From DATCMA01 sp036563645 (GTDB taxonomy: Bacteria > Actinomycetota > Actinomycetes > Mycobacteriales > Micromonosporaceae), in contig DATCMA010000054.1 of assembly GCA_036563645.1 (NCBI GenBank), positions 129,332-193,331 of the forward strand: 64,000 bases of DNA. Reading direction: 5' to 3'. The stretch's first letter is position 1; every line of letters begins with the position of its first letter. A program made the translations under genes and the position numbers. This document shows positions 9,002 through 18,370 of this stretch, one piece after another. The notes beneath the pieces are model-generated. The model saw only the letters and a list, made by a program, of their open reading frames with translations, ran no database searches and had not been told where the DNA came from.

Positions 9002-9943
9002 GTGGGGGATGCCGATCGACCCGCCGGAGGCTGGCTGGCGGGTAAGGCGGTCGTCATCACCGGAGCGGGGCGCGGGCTCGGTGAGGCGTACGCGCGTCTC
9101 GCCGTCGCCGAAGGCGCGTCCGTGGTGGTGAACGACATCGATGCGGAGGCCGCGGAGCGGGTCGCCGCGGAGCTGGGGGCGATACCGGATCACTCCGACA
9201 TCGCCACGTGGGACGGGGCCGGTCAGCTGATCGAGACGTGCCGGCGCGCGTTCGGTCGCATCGACGGCCTCGTCGCCAACGCCGGGATCTTCCGCATGGC
9301 CGATCCGCGCGAGCAGGACCCTGACGACTTCCGCGCGGTCGTCGAGGTCAACCTGCTCGGAACTGCCTACTGTGGACTGCACGCGATCCGCGCCATGCTC
9401 GAGCAGCCCACGGGCGGATCGATTGTGACGGTGACCTCCGGCTCGTACGCCGGGTCACCGGCCATGGCGGCGTACGGCGCGAGCAAGGGCGGCGTCACCT
9501 CCCTGACGTACTGCTGGGCGGCCGACCTCGCCGGCACCCGGGTGCGGGTCAACGCCATCTCGCCCAACGCGCACACCCGCATGGCCGAGGCCTATGAGCG
9601 CTACCTCGGCCCGCGGGCCCGGGGGCAGAACATCGGCAAGCCCCCGGCGAGTAACGCCCCCGCGGTCGTCTACCTGCTCTCGGACGCCGCGGCGGGGATC
9701 ACCGGCCAGGTGGTACGGGTCGACGGCGACGAGCTCGCGCTGATGGCCTCTCCGCGCCTGGCCGGCGCGCCGGTGCGCGTGCGGGAGTGGACGGTCGACG
9801 CGGTCGCCGCCGCGTTCGCCGGCGAGCTGGCCCGGCGGCGTCAGCCGGTGGGGCTGCGGCGCGCCGCCGACGAGCCCTCCGCCGACCCCGGGTCACGGCG
9901 CGGTGTCGACGCCGCCGAAGGGGAGTCCGATGCCCGCGTATGA
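9002..9943 (+). CDS. Short-chain dehydrogenase/reductase (classical SDR)
   Basis: 313 aa, GTG start after a GAGGAGG site. Cofactor motif TGAGRGLGEA near residue 20, NDID acidic residue after beta-2 (favouring NAD), NAG at about residue 95, and catalytic Ser with YGASK. The C terminus runs about 60 residues past the normal SDR end and is Ala/Arg-rich. It likely oxidises a hydroxyacyl-CoA or alcohol intermediate. It lies between the importer and the PaaY-like gene, overlapping the latter by 14 bp. Confidence 0.85.
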   Translation: MGDADRPAGGWLAGKAVVITGAGRGLGEAYARLAVAEGASVVVNDIDAEAAERVAAELGAIPDHSDIATWDGAGQLIETCRRAFGRIDGLVANAGIFRMADPREQDPDDFRAVVEVNLLGTAYCGLHAIRAMLEQPTGGSIVTVTSGSYAGSPAMAAYGASKGGVTSLTYCWAADLAGTRVRVNAISPNAHTRMAEAYERYLGPRARGQNIGKPPASNAPAVVYLLSDAAAGITGQVVRVDGDELALMASPRLAGAPVRVREWTVDAVAAAFAGELARRRQPVGLRRAADEPSADPGSRRGVDAAEGESDARV

Positions 9944-10553
9944 GATCGACGGTGTCATCCCCGTCGTCCACCCGACCGCGTACGTCCATCCCACCGCGGT
10001 GCTCATCGGCGACGTCCACATTGGTCCACGGTGTTACGTTGGCCCGTTCGCCAGCTTGCGCGGCGACTTCGGCCGGATCGTGCTGGGAGCGGGAGCGAAC
10101 CTGCAAGACCACTGCGTCGCGCACACCTTCCCCGGCACGGAGACGGTGGTCGAGCAGGACGGACATATCGGCCACGGCGCGGTGCTGCACGGTTGCCGGG
10201 TCGGCGCCGGAGCGCTGATCGGCATGAACGCGGTGGTCATGGACGGCGCGGTTATCGGCGAGCGGGCATTCGTCGGCGCGCAGAGCTTCGTCACGGCGGG
10301 GTTCGTGGTGCCCCCGGAGATGCTCGCCGCGGGCAGCCCGGCCAAGGTACGCCGCGCGCTGACCCCCGAGGAGCTGGCCTGGAAGGCCAACGGCACCCAC
10401 GTCTACCAGCAGCTGGCAGAGCGGTGCCGAGCCAGCCTGCGGCCGGTCACCCCCCTGTCGGCGGCCGAGCCCGATCGCCCGCGGTTGCCGACCGGAGCGG
10501 AGGTCGCGGTGCCGCTGCACGTGTATCGCCAGAGATCGAAAGGACAGGGATGA
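9930..10553 (+). CDS. Gamma-carbonic anhydrase-like hexapeptide-repeat protein (PaaY/CaiE type)
   Basis: 207 aa from ATG 9930, which has a GGGGAG site. The first 150 residues are left-handed beta-helix hexapeptide repeats (HPTAYVHPTAVLIGDVHIG and following). The three metal-binding His of the family are visible in QDHCVAH and GHGAVLHGC. Members next to CoA-catabolic genes (PaaY, CaiE) act as thioesterases or accessory proteins rather than carbonic anhydrases. Here it sits between two SDRs and just before a CoA ligase, so a proofreading thioesterase releasing CoA from dead-end thioesters is plausible. Confidence 0.8.
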   Translation: MPAYEIDGVIPVVHPTAYVHPTAVLIGDVHIGPRCYVGPFASLRGDFGRIVLGAGANLQDHCVAHTFPGTETVVEQDGHIGHGAVLHGCRVGAGALIGMNAVVMDGAVIGERAFVGAQSFVTAGFVVPPEMLAAGSPAKVRRALTPEELAWKANGTHVYQQLAERCRASLRPVTPLSAAEPDRPRLPTGAEVAVPLHVYRQRSKGQG

Positions 10554-11287
10554 GGGACGGCCGGTACACGGGCCAGGTCGCCCTGGTGACCGGGGCGGCC
10601 TCCGGGGTGGGGCGGGCGACCGCGCGGCGGCTGGCCGCCGAAGGCGCGCGGGTGGTCTGTGTGGACCTCGTCGCGGACGACGCCGGGCTCGGCGCGGACG
10701 CCCTGCCGATCGCCGCGGACGTGCGCGACGAGGAGGCGGTGCGGCGGGCCGTCGCCCGCGCGGTGGACTGGGGCGGACGGCTCGACCTCGTGGTAACCGC
10801 GGCGGGCGTCGCCTCCTTCGGGCACACGGTGGACGTGTCGCTCGCCGAGTGGGAGCGGCTCATCGCGGTCAACCTCACCGGGACGTTCCTCGTCATCCGC
10901 TCTGCGCTGCCGCACCTTCAGCAGTCCAAAGGCGCGATCGTCACCATCGCCTCGCTGGCCGGCGTGCGCGGGTTCCGCTACAGCGCCGCGTACTCCGCGT
11001 CCAAGGGGGGAGTGGTGGCGCTGAGCCGCGCGCTCGCCGTGGAGTGCGCCCCGCTGGGGGTACGGGTGACGTGCCTGTGCCCCGGCTCGGTTGACACGCC
11101 GCTGCGGAGCAATCTGGCGCCGGTGCCCAACGCGGACCCGCGCTTGCTCGCGCACGGTCGCGCGTTGGTCGATCCTCCCGTGGCGACCCCAGAGGAGATC
11201 GCGGCGGCGATTGCGTTCCTCGGTTCGCCGGAGGCGCGTTTCGCCACCGGCGCGGTGTTGCGAATGGACGGTGCAGCCGGTGTCTGA
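10550..11287 (+). CDS. Short-chain dehydrogenase/reductase
   Basis: 245 aa; ATG 10550 overlaps the previous stop (ATGA). TGAASGVGRATARRL cofactor loop, VDLVADDAG at beta-2, catalytic Ser in TIASLAG and YSASKGG, and C-terminal VLRMDGAAGV (FabG-like ending). A compact classical SDR that probably oxidises or reduces a beta-hydroxyacyl-CoA or cyclic alcohol. Translationally coupled on both sides. Confidence 0.85.
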   Translation: MRDGRYTGQVALVTGAASGVGRATARRLAAEGARVVCVDLVADDAGLGADALPIAADVRDEEAVRRAVARAVDWGGRLDLVVTAAGVASFGHTVDVSLAEWERLIAVNLTGTFLVIRSALPHLQQSKGAIVTIASLAGVRGFRYSAAYSASKGGVVALSRALAVECAPLGVRVTCLCPGSVDTPLRSNLAPVPNADPRLLAHGRALVDPPVATPEEIAAAIAFLGSPEARFATGAVLRMDGAAGV

Positions 11288-12872
11288 ATACCCTGAAGCC
11301 ACCATCACGCGCTTCTACGCCGACGGCGCCTGGACCGCGGAGACGATTGCTGATCTGGTTGCCAAGAACGCCGCGGAGGCGCCGGACGACGTCGCGTTCT
11401 ACGCCACCGACGCCACCCTGACGTGGCGCGAGTACGACCGCCTATCCACCCAGCTCGCCGGCGCGTACGTCCTCGCCGGCTGGCGCCCCGGTGAGCGGCT
11501 CGCGGTCTTGCTCACCGGTGGCGCGTTGACCCACGTCGCCTACCTGGCGGCGCAGAAGGCGGGGTTGGTCACCGTGGGCCTGGCGCCGCGGGCCGGGGAT
11601 GCCGAGGTCGCGTACCTGCTGTCGCACACGGAAGCCGGCGGGCTGGTGACCCGGGCTCACCATCGCGGCCGGCCCGCCGAGGAGATCGCCCGGGCGGCCG
11701 GGGCGCGCCGGCACCTCGTGCTCGACCTCGTCGACGGTGACCTCACGCTGGCGAGCGATGGCGCGCCGCTGCGGGTGCCGTCGTGGGAGGAGGCGACGGC
11801 CCTCATCGACGGGCGTGGCCTCGGGCCAGACGACCTCTTCTTCCTCAACTCAACCTCCGGCACGACGGGGCGGCCGAAGTGCGTGCGGCAGACGATGAAC
11901 ACCCGCAAGTACTTCGGCGCGCTGGCCGCGGAGGCCGCCCAGTTCCGGCCGGACGAGGTGGTGTTCAGCGCGCTGCCCGCGCCGTACGGTTTTGGGCTGT
12001 GGAGCGCGCACGTCGTGCCGGCTCAGTACCGCTTCCCGACGGTGCTCACCGCGGAGTTCTCGCCGGAGGAGACGCTGCGGCTCATCGAACGGCACCGGGT
12101 CACCATCCTCGCCGCCGTGACGAGCCAGTTCATCATGCTCCTGAACTCGCCCGCGTTCGCCGAGCATGATCTGAGTTCGTTGCGGGTGCTGTTCACCGGG
12201 GGCGAGCGGGTTCCCTACCACCGGGCGGCGGAGTTCGAGGAGCGCACGGGCTGCGCGGTCCTCCAGTTCTACGGGTCGAACGAGGCCGGGCCGATCTCGG
12301 TGACCCGCGTCGGCGACGACCGGGAGAAGCGGCTGCGCACGGCGGGTCGCCCCATTCCCGCCATGCACGTGCGCTTCTTCGCGCCCGACGGGAGCCCGGT
12401 GGAGCGGGGGCCGGGTCAGATCGCGGTCAATGGGCCGGGGTGCACGGCGGGCTATTACCGCGACGAGGCGGCCAACCGCATCCTGTTCCGCGACGACGGC
12501 TGGCTGCTGACGGGCGATATCGGTGAACTCGACGCGGACGGCTACCTGTCGGTGACCGGGCGGGCCGCGGACTTCATCATCCGCGGCGGCCACAACATCA
12601 GCGTGCCGTACGTCGAGGAGGTGGTCGGCGCCCATCCACGGGTCGCCCAAGTGGCCGTGGTGGGCTACCCCGACGAGGTCCTGGGAGAGCGGGTCTGCGC
12701 GTTCGTGGTCACCCGGGACGGCGGTGCGCTCACCCTCGACGAGCTGCGCGCGTACCTGAGCGAGGCGGGGGTGTCGAAAGTCAACTGGCCGGAGCGGCTG
12801 GTATGCCTGCCCGCCTTGCCTATCAGCGCGGGCGGCAAAGTGGACAAGAAGGCGCTGCGGGCCCAGCTGTGA
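11280..12872 (+). CDS. Acyl-CoA synthetase (AMP-forming), paralogue 1
   Basis: 530 aa from GTG 11280, overlapping the SDR stop; GTG 11271 is also possible. ANL enzyme: P-loop-like NSTSGTTGRPKC, A5 motif FYGSNEAGPIS, A7 LLTGDIG, A8 GRAADFIIRGGHNIS and catalytic A10 lysine in SAGGKVDKK. It should activate a carboxylate to its CoA thioester. It is closely related to the ligase at 13371 (shared LP.PYGF, SQFIMLLN/TQFIMMLN, FTGGE.VPY.RAAEFE). As last gene of the importer operon, it is the obvious partner for an imported acid. Confidence 0.88.
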   Translation: MSEYPEATITRFYADGAWTAETIADLVAKNAAEAPDDVAFYATDATLTWREYDRLSTQLAGAYVLAGWRPGERLAVLLTGGALTHVAYLAAQKAGLVTVGLAPRAGDAEVAYLLSHTEAGGLVTRAHHRGRPAEEIARAAGARRHLVLDLVDGDLTLASDGAPLRVPSWEEATALIDGRGLGPDDLFFLNSTSGTTGRPKCVRQTMNTRKYFGALAAEAAQFRPDEVVFSALPAPYGFGLWSAHVVPAQYRFPTVLTAEFSPEETLRLIERHRVTILAAVTSQFIMLLNSPAFAEHDLSSLRVLFTGGERVPYHRAAEFEERTGCAVLQFYGSNEAGPISVTRVGDDREKRLRTAGRPIPAMHVRFFAPDGSPVERGPGQIAVNGPGCTAGYYRDEAANRILFRDDGWLLTGDIGELDADGYLSVTGRAADFIIRGGHNISVPYVEEVVGAHPRVAQVAVVGYPDEVLGERVCAFVVTRDGGALTLDELRAYLSEAGVSKVNWPERLVCLPALPISAGGKVDKKALRAQL

Positions 12873-12883
12873 GGTGCCTGGGT

Positions 12884-12900
12884 GCGCCCGGGCCGGGCGT
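12884..12900. terminator. Short hairpin between convergent genes
   Basis: CGCCCG-GGC-CGGGCG stem-loop in the 31-bp gap between the convergent ligase and thioesterase genes. Weak because the stem is only 6 bp and has no U-tract. Confidence 0.35.
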
Positions 12901-12903
12901 CCG

Positions 12904-13305
12904 CTAGCGGCGGGCGCTGCGGATCAGGGCTTGCCGGACCTGGCCGTCGCCGATGGTGCGGCTGCCCACGCGCGCGATGACGTCGAAGGTGACGTGCCGG
13001 CCGCGCACGTCCGCCACCGTGGCCTGGACATCCACGCGGTCGCCCACGAGGGCGGGCGCGCGATGCCGGACGTTGATCCAGGTGCCGACCGCCGCGGCGC
13101 CGGGAGCGAGGCGACGGCGCAGGATGTCGGCGGCGGTCTCCTCTAAGAGCGCGATGAGGGCGGGAGTCGTCAGCACCGCGGGGGAGTCTGGGACGTGATG
13201 GGTGACCATGTCCGCGGTCACCTCGAAGGACCGCTCCGATCGCTCGCCGTCGCGCACCGGGCTGGTGACTAGCTCCTCCCAGTCCGCTGATTCCCACATT
13301 CGCAT
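12904..13305 (-). CDS. FlK-like hotdog thioesterase
   Basis: 133 aa. ATG 13305 has AAGGAG at 6-nt spacing, so the longer upstream frame is rejected. The sequence follows the fluoroacetyl-CoA thioesterase (FlK)-like hotdog family: a helix with ALIALLEETAADIL, then GTWINVRHRAPALVGDRV and the strand VRGRHVTFDVIARVG. It probably hydrolyses an acyl-CoA, perhaps recycling CoA or relieving dead-end esters. It is divergent from a CoA ligase, with a KstR2-type operator in the 65-bp gap. Confidence 0.75.
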   Translation of the reverse strand: MRMWESADWEELVTSPVRDGERSERSFEVTADMVTHHVPDSPAVLTTPALIALLEETAADILRRRLAPGAAAVGTWINVRHRAPALVGDRVDVQATVADVRGRHVTFDVIARVGSRTIGDGQVRQALIRSARR

Positions 13306-13350
13306 TTCGGCTCCTTGACGTTGTGCGAGGACCCGCCCAAGAATGCCATA

Positions 13351-13364
13351 AACAAGCGCTTGAT
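13351..13364. promoter_or_regulatory. KstR2-type operator (perfect consensus)
   Basis: AACAAGCGCTTGAT fits AnCAAGnnCTTGnT without mismatch. It lies 6 bp before the ligase GTG and 46 bp upstream of the divergent thioesterase ATG, so occupancy would block both promoters. Confidence 0.8.
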
Positions 13365-13370
13365 AGGTAG

Positions 13371-15017
13371 GTGCCCGTGGTTCTCTCCAATGTGGCCGCT
13401 CTCTTCCCGCCCGGCACGGCACCGGTCCCGGGTAGCGTCCACGAGCGCTACGTGGCCGACCGGCTCGCCGAAGTTGGCCGGTGGGGGACGGAGACCCTTC
13501 CCGAGTGCGTGCGGCGGCACGCGCGCGACATTCCCGATCGGCCCGCCTTCATCGCCGGTGACGAGCGAATCACCTGGCGCGCCTTCGACGAGATGTCCGA
13601 CCGGCTCGCCGCCCTGTTGGTCCGCGCGGGCCTCGCGCGCGGCGAGCGGGTGGGGGTGCTGCTGCCGGACGGCATCGCCGTCCACGTGGTGTACCTGGCC
13701 GCGCTCAAGGCGGGCATCGTCGTGGTCGGCATCGGCCCGCGGGCAGGCCGTCTCGAGATCCGCCACCTGCTGACCGTGGCCGGGGCCACCGGACTGATCA
13801 GCCACGCGGAGCACCGCGGCACGCCGATCGACGAGCTCGTCGACGGGCTCCCGCTCTCCTTCCGGCTCGAGCTGCCGGTGCGGTTCGCCGACGTGGACTG
13901 GCCCGAGCCGACGCCGGAGGAGCGTGCGGCGCTCGCCGACCGCGCGTTCGGCCTCGGGGAGATTCACCTGCTCAACAGCACGTCGGGCACGACGGGCATG
14001 CCGAAGTGCGTGGTGCACAACCAAAACCGGTGGCTCTACTACCACCAGCTCGCGGTGGAGGCGGGGGAGTTCACCCCGGACGACATCTTCCTCACCCTCA
14101 TCCCTGCCCCGTACGGCTTCGCCCAGTGGACGGCGAACTTCACGCCGACGCTGCTGGGCGCGCCGACGGTGGTGATGCCGAAGTTCTCCGCGACCGGGGC
14201 GCTGGAGCTCATCGAGCGGGAGCGGGTGACCGTGCTGTGCTGCGTGAGCACGCAGTTCATCATGATGCTCAACGCCGACCCGCACCGATACGACTTGAGC
14301 TCGCTGCGCTGCATGTTCACCGGCGGTGAGGCCGTGCCGTACGAGCGGGCGGCGGAGTTCGAGCGGGTCACCGGGGCGAAGGTGCTCCAGTTCTACGGCT
14401 CCAACGAGACCGGTGCCCTCTCGCGCACCCGGACGACGGACTCCCGGGAGCGGCGCCTGCGCAGCGCCGGCCGGATCATCGACGAGATGCGGGTGCGGCT
14501 CTTCGCCGACGACGGGACAGACGTCACCGCGACCGGCGGACCGGGGCAGGCGGCGTGCGCGGGACCCGCCACCTGCCTGGGCTACTTCAACGACCCGGAG
14601 GCGAACGAGCGACTGTTCACACCGGATGGGTGGATGCTCACCGGGGACATCTGCACGATCGACGAAGACGGCTACCTCCGGGTGGTGGACAGAAAGTCTG
14701 ACTTCATCATTCGCGGCGGGAAGAACATCAGCGCCGCCGCGGTGGAGGATCAGGTGGGCACCCACCCGGCGGTGGCGATGGTCGCCGCGATCGCCGTCCC
14801 CGACCCGACGTTCGGCGAACGGGTCTGCGCGGTCGTGGTGCTCAAGCCGGGCGCCACGTTGACCCTCGACGAGCTGCGCGCCCACTTGGCGGAGCGCGGC
14901 GTCTCCCCGGAGAACTGGCCGGAGCGGCTGGAGATCGTCGACGAGCTGCCGCGGGGCTCCGGCGGCAAGATCGCCAAGGCCGAGCTGCGCGCTCGCTTCG
15001 GGAAACCCCGATCCTGA
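13371..15017 (+). CDS. Acyl-CoA synthetase (AMP-forming), paralogue 2
   Basis: 548 aa, GTG start right behind the operator. ANL motifs: NSTSGTTGMPKC, FYGSNETGALS, MLTGDIC, DRKSDFIIRGGKNIS and A10 lysine in GSGGKIAKAELR. It is paralogous to the 11280 ligase and shares the unusual SNE.G.[IL]S motif rather than the common YG.TE. The role is CoA activation of a carboxylate, presumably derived from the same catabolic programme. The operator a few bases upstream makes it a direct candidate member of the KstR2 regulon. Confidence 0.87.
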   Translation: MPVVLSNVAALFPPGTAPVPGSVHERYVADRLAEVGRWGTETLPECVRRHARDIPDRPAFIAGDERITWRAFDEMSDRLAALLVRAGLARGERVGVLLPDGIAVHVVYLAALKAGIVVVGIGPRAGRLEIRHLLTVAGATGLISHAEHRGTPIDELVDGLPLSFRLELPVRFADVDWPEPTPEERAALADRAFGLGEIHLLNSTSGTTGMPKCVVHNQNRWLYYHQLAVEAGEFTPDDIFLTLIPAPYGFAQWTANFTPTLLGAPTVVMPKFSATGALELIERERVTVLCCVSTQFIMMLNADPHRYDLSSLRCMFTGGEAVPYERAAEFERVTGAKVLQFYGSNETGALSRTRTTDSRERRLRSAGRIIDEMRVRLFADDGTDVTATGGPGQAACAGPATCLGYFNDPEANERLFTPDGWMLTGDICTIDEDGYLRVVDRKSDFIIRGGKNISAAAVEDQVGTHPAVAMVAAIAVPDPTFGERVCAVVVLKPGATLTLDELRAHLAERGVSPENWPERLEIVDELPRGSGGKIAKAELRARFGKPRS

Positions 15018-15092
15018 CCGGAGCGTCTCCGCCACCGGCCCGCTGCCCCGGCTCGTCGCGCCGCCGACGGCGCGGGCTGTCGGGCCGGTGGG

Positions 15093-16592
15093 TCAGCGGA
15101 GGTAACCCGGCGTCTCCAGCAGCGTGGCGCGCAGCCGCGCGCGTTGAATCTGGCCGGTCGCCGGGGTCCGCGGAATCTCGGGGACGACGGCGAGGCGGCG
15201 CGGCTGCTTGAAGCGGGCCAGTCGGCCGGCGACGTGGCTGCGCACCGTCGCCAGGTCGGGCGCCGGGGCGCCGGGGCGCAGCACGAGGACCGCGCAGACG
15301 ACCTCGCCCCACCGCTCGTCGGGCAGTCCGACAACCGCGACGTCGCAGACGCCCGGGAGGTCGCGCAGCGCGTTCTCCACCTCGACCGGTGAGATCGTCT
15401 CTCCGCCGCTGCGAATCACCTCGCGGCGCCGGCCGGTGAGGTGGAGGTACCCCTCCTCGTCGAGGTAGCCCAGGTCTCCTGAGCGGTAGACGCCGTCGCG
15501 CAGCGCGTCCGCGGTCTCCTGGGGGAGGTTGTGGTAGCCCGCCATCAGTCCGGGGCCGCTGACACACACCTCGCCGACTTCGCCGGCGGGCGCGTCGACC
15601 CAGAGCGCGTTGGGGAAGGCGGGGAGCCCGACGCTGCCGGGCTTGGCGAAGAGGTGGCTGTCGGGCAGCGCGGCCATCCGGCCCGCCTCGGTCGAGCCGT
15701 ACAGGACCGTCGTCGTGGTGTGCGGCAACCGCTCCTTGATGCGGTGCAGGAGGTCGAGCGACACGCTCGACGTGCCGGTGTCAGCGTGCCGGAGGGACGA
15801 CAGGTCAGCGTCCCGGTGCTCCGGGTCGAGCACCCGCTCCCAGACCGCGGGGATGCAGTACATCGCCGAGGGGCGCTCCCGCTGAGCCACGTCGATGATC
15901 TCGGTAGCGTCGGCGCGGCGGACGAGGTGCACCGCGACGCGGTTCTGCCACGCCTCCAACACGTAGTGCCAGCCCCCGTAGTGGTAGAGGGGGAAGCTGC
16001 ACAGCACGCCACCCTGGCCGCGCAGGCCCTGGGTGAACGTCCCCCCTCCGGGCGCGGCGCGCAGCCAGCTCGCCCGGTGGCTGACGAGCGCTCCCTTGGG
16101 GCGGCCCGTGCTGCCGCTGGTCAGGTAGAGGATGTGGGGATCGGTGTCGGTCACCCGGTCGTGCCCGTCGGGCGGCGCGGCCGAGGCTGCGCGGGCGAGC
16201 GTGTCGACGCGCGGGCCGGGAGCGGGGGCGCCGACGGACGCGAGGGGCACATCCGCGGGGGCGTCGGCCCGATCGGTGATGAGCACCCGTGGATCCACAT
16301 AGGACACGACCGCGGCGAGTTCCTCAGTGGACAGCGCTGGGTTGATCGGGGCGAAGACGGCGCCGAGCCGCGCGCAGCCGAGGAAGAAGTCCAGGACCCG
16401 CAGTGTCGGCGCGGCGCACCAGGCCACCCGGTCGCCGTGGCGGACGCCGAGGCCGGCCAGCGCGTTGGCGGCGCGGTTCGCCTGCGCGTCGAGGTCGCGG
16501 AACGTGACACGTTCCCCCGCCAGGGTGGCCGCGATGGCCGTGGGGGCCATTCGGGCCGCCTGAGTGACGATGTCGCCGATCAGCAATCCCAC
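15093..16592 (-). CDS. Class-I adenylate-forming CoA ligase with atypical A10 motif
   Basis: 499 aa. LTSGSTGRPKGALVSH, YGSTEAGRMAALP, YRSGDLGYLDEEGYL and GRRREVIRSGGETISPVEVE place it in the fatty-acid/aromatic CoA ligase group. In the A10 motif, where the catalytic lysine normally sits (P.T..GK), the sequence reads PATGQIQRARLR: Lys is replaced by Gln. This could impair adenylation or mark a changed role. It is co-directional with, and overlapped by 13 bp by, the alcohol dehydrogenase gene upstream. Confidence 0.83.
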   Translation of the reverse strand: MGLLIGDIVTQAARMAPTAIAATLAGERVTFRDLDAQANRAANALAGLGVRHGDRVAWCAAPTLRVLDFFLGCARLGAVFAPINPALSTEELAAVVSYVDPRVLITDRADAPADVPLASVGAPAPGPRVDTLARAASAAPPDGHDRVTDTDPHILYLTSGSTGRPKGALVSHRASWLRAAPGGGTFTQGLRGQGGVLCSFPLYHYGGWHYVLEAWQNRVAVHLVRRADATEIIDVAQRERPSAMYCIPAVWERVLDPEHRDADLSSLRHADTGTSSVSLDLLHRIKERLPHTTTTVLYGSTEAGRMAALPDSHLFAKPGSVGLPAFPNALWVDAPAGEVGEVCVSGPGLMAGYHNLPQETADALRDGVYRSGDLGYLDEEGYLHLTGRRREVIRSGGETISPVEVENALRDLPGVCDVAVVGLPDERWGEVVCAVLVLRPGAPAPDLATVRSHVAGRLARFKQPRRLAVVPEIPRTPATGQIQRARLRATLLETPGYLR

Positions 16593-17713
16593 GCGTGCCC
16601 TCCTCCGGTGAGGTCAATCTGGGCCGGATTGATCGCGCCGTACGCCGCCTTATTCCGAGTGATCTCCACCGCCTTCGGCACGTGGTCGATGCCCTGAAGG
16701 CGGTGGGTGATGAGCGACTCCACGTCCACGTCGCCGCGGGCGACGAGCCTGAGCGCCTGCTCGAAGACCCCCTCGGTCGGGGAGTAGCCGCCGGCGCCGG
16801 AGCGGGGGTGGAGCAGGGCGACGCCCCGCTCGCGCAGGAGGCCGAACGGCGCGGGGGCCCGGTCCGGGAGCACCGAGACGAGCACGATCCGCCCGCCGCG
16901 GCGTACGCATCGCGCGGCGAGGTCGAGCGTGTCGGTGCCGGCGAGGCCGACCTGTGGCGAGCCGCCCGCGGTCTCGATGACGACGTCGACCCCGACGCCG
17001 TCGGTCGCCTCGAGGACCGCCGCGAGCACCGCGTCCGGCCCGGGGCGTGCGTCGAGGACGAGGTCGGCGCCGAAGCGGCGGGCCAGGTCGAGCTTGGCCG
17101 GGCTCCGGCCGCTGATCGCGATCAGCCCGGCGTTGCCGTGCCGGGCGACCTGAAGTGCGAGCAAGCCCATCACGCCGGCGCCGATGATCAGCATGGTCTC
17201 CCCGGGCTGCACGGCGGCGCTCGCGTGGGCGTGCAGCGCCCCGGCCAGTGGCTGGACGGCGGCGGCCGCGGCGGCCGAGACCCCCGGCGGCACGGGCACC
17301 ACGCACGAGGCGGGCACGACCACGCGTTCGGCCAGGGCGCCGGGACGGGTGAAGCCGAGGTACGCGGGGGACAGGCAGGCGTCGGGGCGGCCGCGCCGGC
17401 ATGGCCGGCACTCTCCACACACGACTGTCTCGACGGCGGTGACCCGGTCGCCCACGGTGACGTCGCGGACCGCGGAGCCCACGGCCCGGACCACGCCGCA
17501 GAACTCGTGGCCGCCGAAGCGGACCGGGCCCCGGGCCAGCGCGGCGGCGAGCGCGTCGTGCAGCGCCACCGGTTCCCCGGCGATGAGCATGCATTCGGTG
17601 ACGCTCAACTGGACACAGGCGACGTCGACGACGACCTCGTCGGGCCCGGGGAGGGGGTCCGGCACCTCCTCGATGCGTAGGTCGCCGAAGTCGTGGAGTA
17701 CCGCGGCGCGCAT
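16580..17713 (-). CDS. Zinc-dependent medium-chain alcohol dehydrogenase
   Basis: 377 aa from ATG 17713 (GGGGGCGGG ahead of it). N-terminal GroES-like domain with GHEFCGVV and a four-cysteine structural-zinc lobe (CGECRPCRRGRPDAC), then a Rossmann fold with GAGVMGLLALQVARH. It resembles the threonine/butanediol dehydrogenase branch. It probably oxidises a secondary alcohol with NAD(P). It is divergent from the 2-oxoacid oxidoreductase operon, sharing the region with the TTGGAT/ATCCAA repeat. Confidence 0.85.
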   Translation of the reverse strand: MRAAVLHDFGDLRIEEVPDPLPGPDEVVVDVACVQLSVTECMLIAGEPVALHDALAAALARGPVRFGGHEFCGVVRAVGSAVRDVTVGDRVTAVETVVCGECRPCRRGRPDACLSPAYLGFTRPGALAERVVVPASCVVPVPPGVSAAAAAAVQPLAGALHAHASAAVQPGETMLIIGAGVMGLLALQVARHGNAGLIAISGRSPAKLDLARRFGADLVLDARPGPDAVLAAVLEATDGVGVDVVIETAGGSPQVGLAGTDTLDLAARCVRRGGRIVLVSVLPDRAPAPFGLLRERGVALLHPRSGAGGYSPTEGVFEQALRLVARGDVDVESLITHRLQGIDHVPKAVEITRNKAAYGAINPAQIDLTGGGHAWDC

Positions 17714-17751
17714 CCCGCCCCCTGCGTGAGATGACGGATCTTGACCGGTGT

Positions 17752-17768
17752 TTGGATTTTGTATCCAA
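17752..17768. promoter_or_regulatory. Candidate GntR operator in divergent promoter
   Basis: TTGGAT-(5 nt)-ATCCAA inverted repeat within an AT-rich island, between the dehydrogenase (minus) and the oxidoreductase gamma gene (plus). GntR/FCD regulators bind short repeats with similar geometry, and a GntR gene is encoded in this operon. The KstR2-type motif is absent here. Confidence 0.5.
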
Positions 17769-17800
17769 TATTCAAATAGAGTCAACCCTGAGGAGGCCGC

Positions 17801-18370
17801 ATGGAGCGGGAGCTCGTGGTCACCGGGATCGGGGGACAGGGCATCCAACTGCTCGCCAAGACCCTCGCCCTGGCGGCGACTCGTGAAGGTCGGTACGCCA
17901 TGCTCAGCGCCGACTACGGCGGCGAGATGCGGGGTGGACCCTCGAAGGCCAGCGTGGTGATCGGGGACGGTCCCCTGCGGGCGCTGCCGGTCCTCGCCTC
18001 GGCCTGGTCAGCGATCGTCGCCCACCACCGGTTCAGCGAGCCCGTGCTCGCCCGGCTGCGACCCGGCGGGCCGGTGATCGTCAACCGCCCGCTCGTCGAT
18101 CCGGCCTCACTGCCGCACATGACCGTGTACGACGTGGACGCCGCCGCGGTCGCGGCTGCCGCCGACGCGCCTCACGCGATCGGTTTCGTACTCCTCGGGG
18201 CGTACAACGCGGTCACCCGTCTCGTCGCCCCGGAGTCGCTGGTCAGCGCGATGGAGGAGGTGCTCCCGCCGTACCGCAAGCAGTACGCCGAGGCGAACGC
18301 GCGGGCGCTGGCCGCGGGGGCGGACGCGGTGCGGCCCCAGCTGGAGCGGGCCGGGGAGGTCGTGGCATGA
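17801..18370 (+). CDS. 2-oxoacid:ferredoxin oxidoreductase, gamma subunit
   Basis: 189 aa. Pyruvate/ketoisovalerate oxidoreductase gamma domain: opens with GIGGQGIQLLAKTLA, then SADYGGEMRGGPSKASVVIG, and ends in a helical tail. In four-subunit enzymes this domain helps bind CoA and hold alpha to beta. It is first of a gamma-alpha-beta-(GntR)-delta operon; the alpha gene overlaps by 4 bp. Confidence 0.87.
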   Translation: MERELVVTGIGGQGIQLLAKTLALAATREGRYAMLSADYGGEMRGGPSKASVVIGDGPLRALPVLASAWSAIVAHHRFSEPVLARLRPGGPVIVNRPLVDPASLPHMTVYDVDAAAVAAAADAPHAIGFVLLGAYNAVTRLVAPESLVSAMEEVLPPYRKQYAEANARALAAGADAVRPQLERAGEVVA